DNA of 64,000 nt from Comamonadaceae bacterium OS-4 (GCA_027924025.1 AP026970.1:310001-374000), one strand, 5' to 3'. Counted from the stretch's first letter, positions 17,747-27,429 are shown. A program made the numbers and translations. The notes: generated from the sequence alone by a model not told the origin.

Positions 17747-17984
17747 ACTGGGCCTCCATGCACGGGCCTCGGCCAAGTTCACCAAATTGGCGGGCAGCTT
17801 CCCTTGCGAGGTCTGGATGTCCCGCGGTGAGCGCCGAGTCAATGCCAAAAGCATCATGGGCGTGATGATGCTGGCGGCCGGCATCGGCTCCGAGATCACC
17901 CTCGAGACCAGCGGTGACCGTGAGCAAGAAGCCATGGACGCCTTGTTGGCCCTGATCAACGACAAGTTCGGAGAAGGCGAATGA
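17715..17984 (+). CDS. ptsH: phosphocarrier protein HPr
   Basis: 89 residues. Active-site His15 sits in NKLGLHARASAKF and Ser46 in NAKSIMGVMML, the site used by HPr kinase where present. Transfers phosphate from EI to EIIA. The ATG at 17715 lies inside the 3' end of the EIIA gene in another frame; the frame is open further upstream but only this start gives the HPr N terminus. Middle gene of EIIA-ptsH-ptsI. Confidence 0.95.
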   Translation: MISTNTTIVNKLGLHARASAKFTKLAGSFPCEVWMSRGERRVNAKSIMGVMMLAAGIGSEITLETSGDREQEAMDALLALINDKFGEGE

Positions 17985-18018
17985 ACCCGCTGCCCCTGAC
18001 CCTGCGGAGCCTGCAGAC

Positions 18019-19797
18019 ATGACATTTTCGGTCCACGGCCTCGCGGTTTCCAGGGGCATTGCCATCGGGCGCGCGGTCTTGGTCGCGTCAAGTCGGGTGG
18101 ACGTCGCGCACTACTTCATCAAACCGGATGAGGTGGATGCCGAAATCGCCCGGGTGCGGGCAGGCCGCGATGCGGTGGTTGAAGAAATCTACCGCCTCCA
18201 AACCAGCATCAGCCGCATGGGGCCCAAAGAGGCGCCCACCGAACTGGCCGCCTTGCTGGATGTGCATTTGATGCTGCTGCAAGACGAAGAGCTGGTCGGC
18301 GGCGTCAAACACTGGATCACCGACCGCCTGTACAACGCGGAGTGGGCCTTGACCACCCAGCTTGAAATCATTGCCCGCCATTTCGATGAAATGGAAGACG
18401 CCTATCTGCGCGAGCGCAAGGCCGACATGGAGCAGATTTGCGAACGGGTGCTGCGCGCGATGAAGGGCGGCCAGTCACCGGTACTGCCCGCTCAGCGGCC
18501 GGGCCGCAAAGGCGCACAGCAGGACTTGTTGCTGGACGATACCGTGGATGTGCCCCTGGTGCTCATCGCCCATGACCTGTCGCCGGCCGACATGTTGCAG
18601 TTCAAGCAAAGCGTGTTTGCGGGCTTCATCACCGATGTGGGCGGCAAAACCTCGCATACCGCTATCGTGGCGCGCAGCATGGACATCCCCGCGGTGGTGG
18701 GCGCGCGCACCTGCAGCCAGCTTGTGCGGCAGGATGACTGGGTGATCATCGATGGCGACGCCGGTGTGGTCATCGTGGACCCATCACCCATCATCCTCGC
18801 GGAATACGGCTTCAAACAGCGCCAAGGTGAACTCGAGCGAGGCCGCTTGCAGCGCTTGCTGCACACCCCTGCCGTGACCATGGATGACGAAAAAATCCAG
18901 TTGCTGGCCAACATCGAAATGCCGGAAGACGCCCAGGCCGCACTCAAGGCAGGTGCTTTGGGCGTCGGGCTGTTTCGCAGCGAGTTTCTGTTCATGGGGC
19001 GTCATGGCCAGTTGCCGGACGAAGAAGAGCAGTACCGGGCCTACAAAAAGGCGGTCGAAGGGATGGAGGGCTTGCCTGTCACCATTCGCACCGTGGATGT
19101 GGGGGCTGACAAGCCGCTGGATGAGTCCGTGCATGACGACGCCCACCTCAACCCTGCGCTGGGCTTGCGGGCGATCCGCTGGAGCTTGGCCGAGCCCGCC
19201 ATGTTTTTGACGCAGCTGCGCGCGATTTTGCGGGCGGCTGCACATGGCAAAGTCCGCCTGCTCATTCCGATGCTGGCCCATGCGAGCGAAATCCGCCAAA
19301 CACTGGCCCACATTGAGCGGGCCCGTGCACAGCTTGACCGCCGGGGCGATGTGTATGGCCCGGTGCAGTTGGGCGCGATGATCGAGATCCCGGCGGCCGC
19401 TTTGAGCCTGCCCTTGTTTTTGAAGTACTTCGACTTTTTGTCAATTGGTACCAACGACTTGATCCAGTACACCCTCGCCATCGACCGCGCGGACGAATCG
19501 GTAGCCCACCTCTACGACCCGCTGCACCCCGCAGTGCTGCGGCTGGTCGCGGACACGATTGCCGAATGCCGTGCGCAGGGCAAAGACGTGAGTGTGTGCG
19601 GTGAAATGGCGGGTGATGTGACCCTGACGCGCTTGCTGCTGGGCTTGGGACTGCGCAGCTTCTCCATGCATCCCGCGCAGATACTGGCGGTCAAGCAAGA
19701 GATCCTGCGCTCCGACACCACCAAGCTGGCCCTTTGGGCCCAGCGGGTGCGCACCGCGGAAGATCCGGCCTTGGAGCTGGCGGGCGGATACGTGTGA
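18019..19797 (+). CDS. ptsI: PTS enzyme I (phosphoenolpyruvate-protein phosphotransferase)
   Basis: 592 residues, normal for EI. The phosphohistidine is His213 in GGKTSHTAIVARS, and the PEP-binding C-terminal domain shows LFRSEFLFMGR, IPMLAHASEI and the catalytic cysteine region VSVCGEMAGD. Takes phosphate from PEP and passes it to HPr. Starts 34 bp after ptsH. Together with EIIA and HPr it forms a short phosphorelay without sugar permease. Confidence 0.97.
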   Translation: MTFSVHGLAVSRGIAIGRAVLVASSRVDVAHYFIKPDEVDAEIARVRAGRDAVVEEIYRLQTSISRMGPKEAPTELAALLDVHLMLLQDEELVGGVKHWITDRLYNAEWALTTQLEIIARHFDEMEDAYLRERKADMEQICERVLRAMKGGQSPVLPAQRPGRKGAQQDLLLDDTVDVPLVLIAHDLSPADMLQFKQSVFAGFITDVGGKTSHTAIVARSMDIPAVVGARTCSQLVRQDDWVIIDGDAGVVIVDPSPIILAEYGFKQRQGELERGRLQRLLHTPAVTMDDEKIQLLANIEMPEDAQAALKAGALGVGLFRSEFLFMGRHGQLPDEEEQYRAYKKAVEGMEGLPVTIRTVDVGADKPLDESVHDDAHLNPALGLRAIRWSLAEPAMFLTQLRAILRAAAHGKVRLLIPMLAHASEIRQTLAHIERARAQLDRRGDVYGPVQLGAMIEIPAAALSLPLFLKYFDFLSIGTNDLIQYTLAIDRADESVAHLYDPLHPAVLRLVADTIAECRAQGKDVSVCGEMAGDVTLTRLLLGLGLRSFSMHPAQILAVKQEILRSDTTKLALWAQRVRTAEDPALELAGGYV

Positions 19798-19809
19798 CGT
19801 AAATGCTGT

Positions 19810-19868
19810 TGTGCTATTGTTTTAATAGCTAGCGGCGCAATTGCTGTTAGGGCTAGAGCATGTTTTTG
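19810..19868 (+). repeat. palindromic repeat, copy C
   Basis: GTGCTATTGTTTTAATAGC, then GGCGCAATT and a distal GGGCTAGAGC. It fills most of the 80-bp gap between the convergent ptsI and EamA genes. Confidence 0.65.
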
Positions 19869-19877
19869 TTGAGGTTC

Positions 19878-20723
19878 TCAAGCCTTGGCGCGTGAGCCCA
19901 ACACGGCTGCTCCCACGATCATGGCAGCGGCCAATGCCACACTGGCGCTAGGCCATTCGCCCCGTATCCACAGCAGGCCGAGGGTCGACAGCAGTGGCGT
20001 CAGAAATGACAACACGCCGATGGTGCGTGCATCTCCGCGTTTGAGCGCTGCATCCCACAGGTAAAACGCACCACCCAAGGGCCCCAAACCAAGCGCTGCC
20101 AGCAGCTGCCAATCGTGGGTCGTTAGCGTGACAGCCTGCTCCAAAAGCACGTGGCACAAGAGCGAAAGCAGTCCGGACACCAGTCCGAACAAACCAATGG
20201 CCGCATTTGGAAAAGGCGGCACCCGCCGGGTCATCAGCGAATAGCTGGCCCACACAAAGGCAGAGGCCATGGCCGGCAGATAGCCCCAAGCCCAACCCCC
20301 CATGCCGCTACCCGTATCGCGGCCTCCCAAGATGGCCAGCGCAGCGCCGGCAAAGCCGAGCAAGGCGGCGGCTACGTGCAGCGCACCCAGCCGCATGCCG
20401 GGCAGAAACAGCGGAGCCATCAACACAATGCCCAGCGGCCACAGGTAGTTCACCAGATTGGCTTGCACCGGTGGCGCATGGCGCAGGGCGATAAAGAGCA
20501 GGAAGTGAAATCCAAACAGCCCATAAACCCCCAGCGCCAACGTGGCGGCAGGCACCTTCCATGCACTTACCCGGCCGCGTGACAGCAACAAGCCAATCAC
20601 ACTGCCGATGACCAGGCCCACGCCTGTGAGCAGAAACGGCGGCACATGCCCCAGAGAGACGCCCAAAGGGGCCAGACTGCCCCAGAGGGCAATAGCAGCT
20701 AAAGCAAGGAGGGATGCATTCAT
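19878..20723 (-). CDS. EamA/DMT family transporter
   Basis: 281 residues with ten hydrophobic segments arranged as two similar halves, the drug/metabolite transporter fold. The first half begins LLALAAIALWGSLAPLGV and the second half begins around AWGYLPAMASAFVWASYSL; both show the EamA-type Trp and short GxP turns. Substrate unknown. The ATG at 20723 is preferred to the longer open frame because it begins directly at TM1 and has GCGGGG upstream. Follows the aldo/keto reductase by 46 bp on the same strand. Confidence 0.85.
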   Translation of the reverse strand: MNASLLALAAIALWGSLAPLGVSLGHVPPFLLTGVGLVIGSVIGLLLSRGRVSAWKVPAATLALGVYGLFGFHFLLFIALRHAPPVQANLVNYLWPLGIVLMAPLFLPGMRLGALHVAAALLGFAGAALAILGGRDTGSGMGGWAWGYLPAMASAFVWASYSLMTRRVPPFPNAAIGLFGLVSGLLSLLCHVLLEQAVTLTTHDWQLLAALGLGPLGGAFYLWDAALKRGDARTIGVLSFLTPLLSTLGLLWIRGEWPSASVALAAAMIVGAAVLGSRAKA

Positions 20724-20769
20724 CCCCGCAAGCTTAGCCGCTTGGTACTCGCTGTCTGGCGTAGCGGGC

Positions 20770-21816
20770 TCAGGCCAGTCGCTGGTCGGTGGATGGGCGC
20801 TTCCACAGGTTGATGCCACCGTCCACTGCGTGGCTGTCGATGGCAGCCAGCTCTTCTGCACTGAAGGTGAGATTGCTCATCGCACCCACCAAGTCCACGA
20901 TCTGCTCAGGCTTGCTGGCACCAATCAGCGCGGAGGTGACGCGTGCATCGCGCAACACCCACGCAGTGGCCATCTGGGCCAAGCTCTGACCGCGGGCTTG
21001 GGCGATCTCGTTAAGGGCGCGCACATGCTTGAGGTTTTGCTCGCTCAAGTGGTCTTGCTTGAAGGAGCCGCCGCCCGGGCGGTTGATGCGCGCGTCTGCG
21101 GGCACACCGTTGAGGTATTTGTTGGTCAGCAGGCCTTGGGCCAGCGCGCTGAAGGCGATGCAGCCCATGCCGGTTTCATCCAGCGCGTCCAGCAGGTCTT
21201 CTTCAATCCAGCGGTTCATCAGGCTGTACGAGGGCTGGTGAATCAGCATGGGCACACCCATGCTCTTCAAAATGGCAGCAGCTTCGCGGGTTTTGGTGCC
21301 GGAGTAGCTGCTGATGCCGGCATACAGCGCCTTACCCTGCTGTACGGCGGTCGCTAGCGCGCCCATGGTTTCTTCCAGGGGGGTGTCGGGGTCAAAACGG
21401 TGGCTGTAGAAGATGTCTACATAGTCCAAGCCCATGCGCTTCAAGCTCTGATCCAGGCTGGCCAGTACGTATTTGCGCGAACCACCGCCCTGACCATAAG
21501 GGCCGGGCCACATGTCGTAGCCGGCTTTGCTGGAGATGATCAGCTCATCGCGGTAGGGCATGAAGTCGCGGCGCAAGTGCTCGCCGAAATTGGTCTCTGC
21601 ACTGCCAAATGGGGGGCCGTAGTTGTTGGCCAGGTCGAAGTGGGTGATGCCCAAATCGAAGGCGGTGCGCAGCATGTCGCGCTGGGTTTGAAACGGTGTG
21701 GCATCACCGAAGTTGTGCCACAGGCCCAGCGACACCGCTGGAAGTTTGAGACCGCTTTTGCCGCAGGTGCGGTAGGGAACACGTCCGTCGTATCGGTCAG
21801 AGGCTGCGTGGTACAT
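20770..21816 (-). CDS. yghZ: aldo/keto reductase, L-glyceraldehyde-3-phosphate reductase type
   Basis: 348 residues. Closely resembles E. coli YghZ: YRTCGKSGLKLPAVSLG, LWHNFGD, and ITHFDLANNYGPPFGSAE with the catalytic Asp and Tyr. The catalytic Lys lies in IISSKAGYDMWPGPYG and the His in DIFYSHRFDPDTP; the C terminus SALIGASKPEQI binds NADPH. It likely reduces small toxic aldehydes. An in-frame TTG at 21843 would add nine residues, but the ATG at 21816 matches the family. Two palindromes lie just upstream. Confidence 0.88.
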   Translation of the reverse strand: MYHAASDRYDGRVPYRTCGKSGLKLPAVSLGLWHNFGDATPFQTQRDMLRTAFDLGITHFDLANNYGPPFGSAETNFGEHLRRDFMPYRDELIISSKAGYDMWPGPYGQGGGSRKYVLASLDQSLKRMGLDYVDIFYSHRFDPDTPLEETMGALATAVQQGKALYAGISSYSGTKTREAAAILKSMGVPMLIHQPSYSLMNRWIEEDLLDALDETGMGCIAFSALAQGLLTNKYLNGVPADARINRPGGGSFKQDHLSEQNLKHVRALNEIAQARGQSLAQMATAWVLRDARVTSALIGASKPEQIVDLVGAMSNLTFSAEELAAIDSHAVDGGINLWKRPSTDQRLA

Positions 21817-21840
21817 GGTGCGCTTCGCAATAGGGTGAAT

Positions 21841-21883
21841 CAAATGGGAGTGCCATTGTGGCCCATTTGTTTAAGCGCTTAAA
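21841..21883. promoter_or_regulatory. two adjacent palindromes upstream of the aldo/keto reductase gene
   Basis: CAAATGGG (21841-21848) mirrors CCCATTTG (21862-21869), and TTTAAGCGCTTAAA (21870-21883) is a perfect 14-bp palindrome with a central CG, the shape of LacI-family operators. Both lie in the 78-bp gap between the SMR stop and the reductase start. Confidence 0.45.
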
Positions 21884-21894
21884 GACTTGGGGGT

Positions 21895-22224
21895 TCAGTG
21901 GACCACCACCTTGGAAAACAGGTTGATGACCAGTACGCCCGCCACGATCAGGCCGATGCCCAGAATGGCCGCCAAATCCAAGGCCTGTTGGTACAACAGC
22001 CAACCGGCGATCGACACCAGCACCACCCCCGCCCCAGCCCAGATGGCATAGGCGATGCCGACCGGAATGCTGCGCAATGTCAGCGACAGAAAGAAAAATG
22101 CCAAGCCGTAGCCCAACACCACCAGTGCCGAGGGCTGCCAACGGGTGAAGCCCTCAGTGGCCTTAAGTGCCGAGGTGGCCACCACCTCGCAAACAATGGC
22201 AATGGCCAGGTACAGCCAGTTCAT
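21895..22224 (-). CDS. small multidrug resistance (SMR) transporter, EmrE type
   Basis: 109 residues, four transmembrane helices. The proton/substrate-coupling Glu is Glu13 in [27 protein letters not shown] in TM3 and [10 protein letters not shown] in TM4 match EmrE and QacE. Works as a dual-topology dimer exchanging protons for quaternary ammonium or other cations. It lies 21 bp after betA, so it is the last gene of the choX-purU-betB-betA unit. This suggests a role with choline or betaine, which are quaternary amines; that is inference. Confidence 0.88.
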   Translation of the reverse strand: MNWLYLAIAIVCEVVATSALKATEGFTRWQPSALVVLGYGLAFFFLSLTLRSIPVGIAYAIWAGAGVVLVSIAGWLLYQQALDLAAILGIGLIVAGVLVINLFSKVVVH

Positions 22225-22245
22225 GCGAGGGCGCCGGACATGACC

Positions 22246-23916
22246 TTAACGCTGCTGCGTTTGGTACGAAGGGTGGATGAAAAAAGGCGCGGTGGAGCGT
22301 GGCAACGCTGGCCGATTGCGGATGAGGTCCGCCATCTTTTCCGCCAGCATGATGGTGGGCGCATTCAAATTGCCGCTCACGACGTCGGGCATGATGGATG
22401 CATCCACCACCCGCAGGCCGGCCACACCGTGCACCCGGCCGCTGCCGTCGGTGACCGCCATCTCGTCGGTGCCCATGCGGCAGGTGCAGGACGGGTGCAG
22501 GGCGCTCTCGGCATGCTCGCGGATGTGGGCGTCAATCTCTGCGTCAGTCTGCACATCGTCTTTGGGCGACACGGCTTCGCCACGGAAGCGGTCAAACGCC
22601 TTTTGGCTGAAGATCTCACGGGTCAGTCGGATGCCGGCACGCATTTCTTTGCGGTCCTGTTCGGTGCCCATGTAATTGAACAAAATGCGCGGCGCTTCTT
22701 TGGGGCTTGCGCTCTTGATCTTCACAAAGCCGCGGCTGGTCGGCCGCATGGGGCCTACGTGTGCCTGAAAGCCGTGGAAGCTGGCCGGCGCACTGCCGTC
22801 GTAGCTGATGGCCATGGGCAGGAAGTGGTACTGCAAATCCGGGTGTTTGACACCGGCCTCGCTGCGAATGAAGCCACCCGACTCGAAGTGATTGGTCGCT
22901 CCTAGACCCGTGCCCTTGAGTAGCCATTCCAGCCCGATCTTGCCTTTGGCAAACAAGCCCATCGCGCTGTAGAGGGTGATCGGCTCTTTGCAGGCGTACT
23001 GCACATAGGTTTCCAAGTGGTCTTGCAGGTTTTCACCCACGCCGCGCAGCGGTGCTACGACCCGGATACCCAGTCCACGCAAGGCGTCCGGATTCCCGAT
23101 GCCGGAGAGTTGCAGTAACTGCGGCGAGTTGATGGCGCCGCCGCACAAAATCACCTCACGGGTGGCTTGGATGTAGTCGGTGCGATGACCGTTGACGACG
23201 TCTACGCCGGTGGCTTGGGGCGGGCTGGTATCAGGCGCAAAAGTCACGCGCGCCACTAGCGCGCGGGTGCGGACCTGCAAGTTGGGCCGCTTGAGGGCCG
23301 GGCGCAAATAGGCCATGGCCGTGCTCCAGCGGCGGCCCTTGTGCACGGTCATGTCCATGGGGCCGAGGCCCTCCTGGCGGTAGCCGTTCATGTCCGCGGT
23401 CCGCGCGTAACCGGCCTGCTGGCCCGCCTCAATGAAGGCGTTGTAGAGCGGGTTCACGCAGGCGCCGGTAGACACATGCAGCGGGCCGTCGTGGCCCCGG
23501 TAGTCATCGCCGCCTTTGGCGCGGGTCTCGGCTTTGCGGAAGTAGGGCAGGCAGTCGGCGTACGACCAGTTCTCCAGCCCGGGGTAGGAGGCCCAGCCTT
23601 CGTAGTCCATTGCGTGGCCGCGGATGTAAACCATGCCGTTGATGGACGACGAGCCCCCCAGCACCCTGCCCCGCGGGCAGTAAATGGCGCGCTGGTTCAT
23701 GAAGAGCTCGGGTTCCGAGTGGTAGTACCAGTTGTACTTGTCGTTGGCCAGCGGGTAGGCAAAGGCCGAGGGCATGTGGATGAAGATGCTCTTGTCGCCG
23801 GGGCCGGCTTCCAGCAACAGCACAGAAACGTCCGGGTCTTCCGTCAGGCGATTGGCCAGGACACAGCCGGCCGAGCCGGCGCCCACGATGATGTAGTCAA
23901 AAGTTTCTGTGCGCAT
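22246..23916 (-). CDS. betA: choline dehydrogenase
   Basis: 556-residue GMC-family FAD enzyme that oxidises choline to betaine aldehyde at the membrane. FAD-binding GAGSAG spans residues 12-17, ARGGSS-like RGRVLGGSSSINGM follows near residue 90, and the catalytic His474 lies in HPSCTCRMG, the signature of BetA. Second GMC signature GGAINSPQLLQLSGIG is present. Starts 18 bp after betB. Some paralogues of this family act on other alcohols, but the betB neighbour makes choline the best guess. Confidence 0.93.
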   Translation of the reverse strand: MRTETFDYIIVGAGSAGCVLANRLTEDPDVSVLLLEAGPGDKSIFIHMPSAFAYPLANDKYNWYYHSEPELFMNQRAIYCPRGRVLGGSSSINGMVYIRGHAMDYEGWASYPGLENWSYADCLPYFRKAETRAKGGDDYRGHDGPLHVSTGACVNPLYNAFIEAGQQAGYARTADMNGYRQEGLGPMDMTVHKGRRWSTAMAYLRPALKRPNLQVRTRALVARVTFAPDTSPPQATGVDVVNGHRTDYIQATREVILCGGAINSPQLLQLSGIGNPDALRGLGIRVVAPLRGVGENLQDHLETYVQYACKEPITLYSAMGLFAKGKIGLEWLLKGTGLGATNHFESGGFIRSEAGVKHPDLQYHFLPMAISYDGSAPASFHGFQAHVGPMRPTSRGFVKIKSASPKEAPRILFNYMGTEQDRKEMRAGIRLTREIFSQKAFDRFRGEAVSPKDDVQTDAEIDAHIREHAESALHPSCTCRMGTDEMAVTDGSGRVHGVAGLRVVDASIMPDVVSGNLNAPTIMLAEKMADLIRNRPALPRSTAPFFIHPSYQTQQR

Positions 23917-23934
23917 GGCGTGGCAGTGCAGGGG

Positions 23935-25395
23935 TTAGCGGTAGCCGCTGGCCACTTGGCCTAGTTCGACGTACACGGTTTTGAGTTGGGTGTAGTGCTC
24001 CAGCGCGACCATGCTGTTCTCGTGGCCGATGCCGGATTCCTTGGCGCCCCCAAACGGCATTTCGATGGGGGTGATGTTGTAGTTGTTGATCCAGCAGATG
24101 CCCGCTTTCAGGCCTGCGGCCATGCGGTGGCCGCGTGCGCTGTCGCGGGTGAATACGCCTGCGGCCAGCCCGAAGCGGGTGTCGTTGGCGCGGCGTAGCA
24201 CTTCGGCTTCGTCGTCAAACGCGAGGATGGACATGACCGGGCCGAAGATCTCTTCCTGCACGATGCGCATGCCGTCATGGCAGTCAGCAAAGATGGTGGG
24301 GGCCACAAAGTAGCCGCCCTCCATGCCAGGCACCGCTACGGTATGGCCACCGCAGACCAGGGTGGCGCCCTCGTCTTTGCCGATCTGGATGTAGCCCATC
24401 ACCTTGTCACGGTGGGCGGCGGAAATCAGTGCGCCCACTTCGGTGTCGGGGTGCATGGGGTCGCCCACGCGCAGGAGTGCGGTGCGCTCTTTCAAGCGTG
24501 CGATGAAGCGCTCCAGAATGCTGCGCTGCACGAACACGCGGGTGCCGTTGGTGCAAATCTCGCCTTGGGTGTAGAAGTTGGCCATCATGGCCGCCGTCAC
24601 GGCCTGCTCAAAGTCGGCATCCTCAAACACCACCAGGGGCGACTTGCCGCCCAGCTCCATGGTCACGCGCTTGAGGGTGTTTGCGGCACTGGCCATCACT
24701 TTTTTGCCGGTGGGTACTGAGCCAGTCACCGACACCTTGGCTACGTCCGGGTGGGCGGCCAAGAGGGCGCCGGTGGTGCCCCGGCCTTGCAGCACCTGGA
24801 ACACACCTGCAGGCACGCCAGCTTCCAGATACACCTCGGCCAGTTTGAGTGCCGTCATCGGGGTCAGCTCGGAGGGCTTGAAGATCATGGCGTTGCCGGC
24901 AGCGAGCGCGGGGCCGGACTTCCAGCATGCGATCTGGATGGGGTAGTTCCACGCGCCTATGCCTACGCATACGCCTAAGGGCTCCCGGCGGGTGTAGGCA
25001 AAGGCATTCTTGAGCGGGTACTGGGCGCCGGCCAGTGTGGCTACGGCGCCGGCAAAGTACTCGATGCAATCGGCCCCGCTAGCCACGTCCACTACTTGGG
25101 CTTCTTGCCAGGGTTTGCCGGTGTCTTGAACTTCGAGGGCGGCAAGTTCGTCATTGCGTTCGCGCAGGATCTGCACGGCACGCTGCAAGATGCGGCCACG
25201 TTCGGTACCGGTGAGCGCCGACCACACGGCAAAGCCGCGCAGGGCAGCCGCCATGGCGGCCTGCACATCGTCTTCCATGCAGTCATGCACGCTGGCAATG
25301 ACTTTGCCGGTGGCGGGGTTCAGGGTATCAAAGCGCGGGCCATGGCCATGTACGGCTTGGCCGTCGATAAAACTGGGAATCAAAACATCCGTCAC
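23935..25395 (-). CDS. betB: betaine aldehyde dehydrogenase
   Basis: 486-residue aldehyde dehydrogenase converting betaine aldehyde to glycine betaine with NAD(P)+. Catalytic Cys281 is in [10 protein letters not shown], general base Glu247 in MELGGKSP, and Asn150 in GAWNYPIQ. The CTNGTR context is characteristic of BetB. The open frame begins with a TTG two codons upstream, but a GTG at 25395 has AGGA six bases before it and is the more likely start. Between purU and betA, 20 and 18 bp from each. Confidence 0.93.
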   Translation of the reverse strand: MTDVLIPSFIDGQAVHGHGPRFDTLNPATGKVIASVHDCMEDDVQAAMAAALRGFAVWSALTGTERGRILQRAVQILRERNDELAALEVQDTGKPWQEAQVVDVASGADCIEYFAGAVATLAGAQYPLKNAFAYTRREPLGVCVGIGAWNYPIQIACWKSGPALAAGNAMIFKPSELTPMTALKLAEVYLEAGVPAGVFQVLQGRGTTGALLAAHPDVAKVSVTGSVPTGKKVMASAANTLKRVTMELGGKSPLVVFEDADFEQAVTAAMMANFYTQGEICTNGTRVFVQRSILERFIARLKERTALLRVGDPMHPDTEVGALISAAHRDKVMGYIQIGKDEGATLVCGGHTVAVPGMEGGYFVAPTIFADCHDGMRIVQEEIFGPVMSILAFDDEAEVLRRANDTRFGLAAGVFTRDSARGHRMAAGLKAGICWINNYNITPIEMPFGGAKESGIGHENSMVALEHYTQLKTVYVELGQVASGYR

Positions 25396-25415
25396 AAGCA
25401 ATCCTTTGGCTGCAT

Positions 25416-26276
25416 TCAGCGCAGCACCACCGTTTTAAAACCGTTGATGAAGACCCGCCGGTCCAGCACAAAACGCATGGCACGTGAGAGCACCAGGCTC
25501 TCCACCAAGCGACCGGCTTGGGCGAGGTGCTGGGGGGTGTCCGCATGGTCCACCCGCTCGACGGATTGCTCGATGATAGGACCCTCATCCAGATCGGTTG
25601 TCGCAAAATGGGCCGTGGCGCCTATGAGCTTTACGCCGCGCTCAAAGGCTTGCTGGTACGGTTTTCCACCCTTGAAGCCGGGCAGAAAAGAGTGGTGGAT
25701 GTTGATCACGCGACCGTGCAAGCGCTGGCACAAGCCTTCACTGAGCACCTGCATGTAGCGGGCCAGCACCACGAACTCGGCGCCCGTCTCGGCAATGATT
25801 TTTTCGAGCTGCGCTTCCTGCTGTGGCTTGGTCTCGGCACTGATGGGCAGGTGGTGAAACGGCAGGCCCTCGGCCTCTGCAATGCCGCATAGATCAGCAT
25901 GGTTGGAGGCAATGCCCACAATGTCCATGTTCAACTCGCCCCGGCGCCATTGGGCAATCAGCTCGCGCAGGCAGTGATCGAACTTGGAAACCATGATCAG
26001 CACCTTGGTCGGCACTGCGAAGTCGTGCACCTTCCATTGCGCATCCGGGAATGTGGCCGCCAGCCCGGTCAGTGCCTGTTCCAGCACCTGCACCGGGCTG
26101 CTTAGGCTGAAGACACCGCGCACAAAGAAACGCTCCGTGGTGTGGTCGTCAAACACGGAGAACTGCTCGATGTAAGCACCATGCTCGTTCAACAGGTTCG
26201 AGATGGCGGCCACCTGTCCGCGGGCGCTCCCGCAGGACAGGTTCAGGCAGTAGTGGGTCGCGGTATCCAGGCTCAT
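25416..26276 (-). CDS. purU: formyltetrahydrofolate deformylase
   Basis: 286 residues: an N-terminal ACT domain (about 8-85) and a C-terminal formyltransferase domain (about 92-280) with [17 protein letters not shown] and the catalytic Asp in [12 protein letters not shown]. It hydrolyses 10-formyl-THF to formate and THF. In this cluster it plausibly drains one-carbon units released by demethylation of betaine and recycles THF needed by sarcosine oxidase; that is inferred from position, 10 bp after choX. Confidence 0.93.
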   Translation of the reverse strand: MSLDTATHYCLNLSCGSARGQVAAISNLLNEHGAYIEQFSVFDDHTTERFFVRGVFSLSSPVQVLEQALTGLAATFPDAQWKVHDFAVPTKVLIMVSKFDHCLRELIAQWRRGELNMDIVGIASNHADLCGIAEAEGLPFHHLPISAETKPQQEAQLEKIIAETGAEFVVLARYMQVLSEGLCQRLHGRVINIHHSFLPGFKGGKPYQQAFERGVKLIGATAHFATTDLDEGPIIEQSVERVDHADTPQHLAQAGRLVESLVLSRAMRFVLDRRVFINGFKTVVLR

Positions 26277-26286
26277 GCGCGTGTGC

Positions 26287-27228
26287 TCACTTCAGTGCGG
26301 CTTGCACGGCAGCCAGGCCGTCTTTGCCATCGAACGTTTTCACGCCCTTGAGCCAGCCGTCCAACACTGCGGGGTTCTTCTTGAGGTAGTCCTTGGCAGC
26401 TGCGTTGGGCTTGGACTTGTTCATGATGGACAGCATCACGCTGTTCTCCATATCGGTGGTGAACTGCAGGTTTTTGAGCAGTGCTGTGACGTTGGGGCAG
26501 CGGGCTTCATACGACGGGGGAATGGCGGTGAACACCTTGGCTTCGCCCAGGTTCGGGCCGAAGACAGCATCGCCCCCTTCGAGGTACTTCATCTTTACTT
26601 GCACGTTCATGGGGTGGGGTTCCCAGCCCAAAAAGACGATGGGCTTGCTGTTCTTCGCCGAGCGCATGACTTCGGCCAACATGCCGGCCTCGGAAGACTC
26701 GACGATCTTGAAGCCCTTGAGGTTGAAGTCGTTCTTCTTGATCATGTCGATGATCAAGGTGTTGCCGTCGTTGCCGGGTTCAATGCCATGAATCTTGCCG
26801 CCGAGTTCTTTCTCAAACTTGGAGATGTCTGCAAAAGTCTTCAGACCCTTGTCGTACAGGTAGGCCGGCACGGCCAGGGTGTATTTGGCGCCTACCAGGT
26901 TAGGCTGGTCCAGCACCTTGATCTGGCCGGCCTTGATGAAGGGCTCGATCATGGGCGTCATGCTGGGATTCCAGTAGCCCAGGAAGGCGTCGATCTGCTT
27001 GGACTTGATACCCGCAAACGTGATGGGCACCGAGGCTATGGTCACCGTAGGCTTGTAGCCCAGGCCCTCCAGCACCACCGAGGCCATGCCGGTGGTGGCG
27101 GCAATGTCGCTCCAGCCGACATCGGCAAAGCGCACGGCTTTGCAGCTGGCATCTTCCGCATGCGCCAGCGGAGCGGTGACAGAGAGTACAGCGGCTGCGC
27201 AAGCCAGCATCGAGCGGGTGAGTTTCAT
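26287..27228 (-). CDS. choX: choline ABC transporter substrate-binding protein
   Basis: 313 residues with a signal peptide ending at AHA (residue 24). It closely resembles rhizobial ChoX: CKAVRFADVGWSDI with Cys29, FLGYWNPSM, KIHGIEPGNDGNTLIIDM, and IVFLGWEPHPMN. The aromatic residues in the YWNP and GWEPHP segments form the quaternary-ammonium cage in that family. Cys29 and the cysteine in EARCPNV probably form a disulfide. First gene of the choX-purU-betB-betA-SMR unit. The permease and ATPase are encoded 1.4 kb upstream beyond gbdR. Confidence 0.92.
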   Translation of the reverse strand: MKLTRSMLACAAAVLSVTAPLAHAEDASCKAVRFADVGWSDIAATTGMASVVLEGLGYKPTVTIASVPITFAGIKSKQIDAFLGYWNPSMTPMIEPFIKAGQIKVLDQPNLVGAKYTLAVPAYLYDKGLKTFADISKFEKELGGKIHGIEPGNDGNTLIIDMIKKNDFNLKGFKIVESSEAGMLAEVMRSAKNSKPIVFLGWEPHPMNVQVKMKYLEGGDAVFGPNLGEAKVFTAIPPSYEARCPNVTALLKNLQFTTDMENSVMLSIMNKSKPNAAAKDYLKKNPAVLDGWLKGVKTFDGKDGLAAVQAALK

Positions 27229-27370
27229 GACCGGGTCCAATCGTGTGAGGGGTAAAAAATTCCAAGCGAAACGCACTGCGACTTTGGCAGCTTGGTGCGC
27301 TCCAACTTTGCTCAGAACGACGCGCAATTGTTCACGTGCGGCATCTGTAAATCAGGGTGTGTTTTTGAGT

Positions 27371-27429
27371 AAAAAATGGCGATAGCCCAATTAATTATTG
27401 GGCATATAGCTATCAAAAAAATAGCAAAT
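27371..27429 (-). repeat. palindromic repeat, copy D
   Basis: On the minus strand: TTTGCTATTTTTTTGATAGC, then a GCCCAAT/ATTGGGC hairpin (27385-27403 on the plus strand) and CTATCGCC. Same overall plan as the other copies. It lies in the 279-bp spacer between gbdR and choX. Confidence 0.6.

Noticed and set aside
20691..20713. GCAATAGCAGC string in the EamA gene start
   Set aside because: Normal codons for an Ala/Leu-rich first helix; lacks the rest of the repeat.
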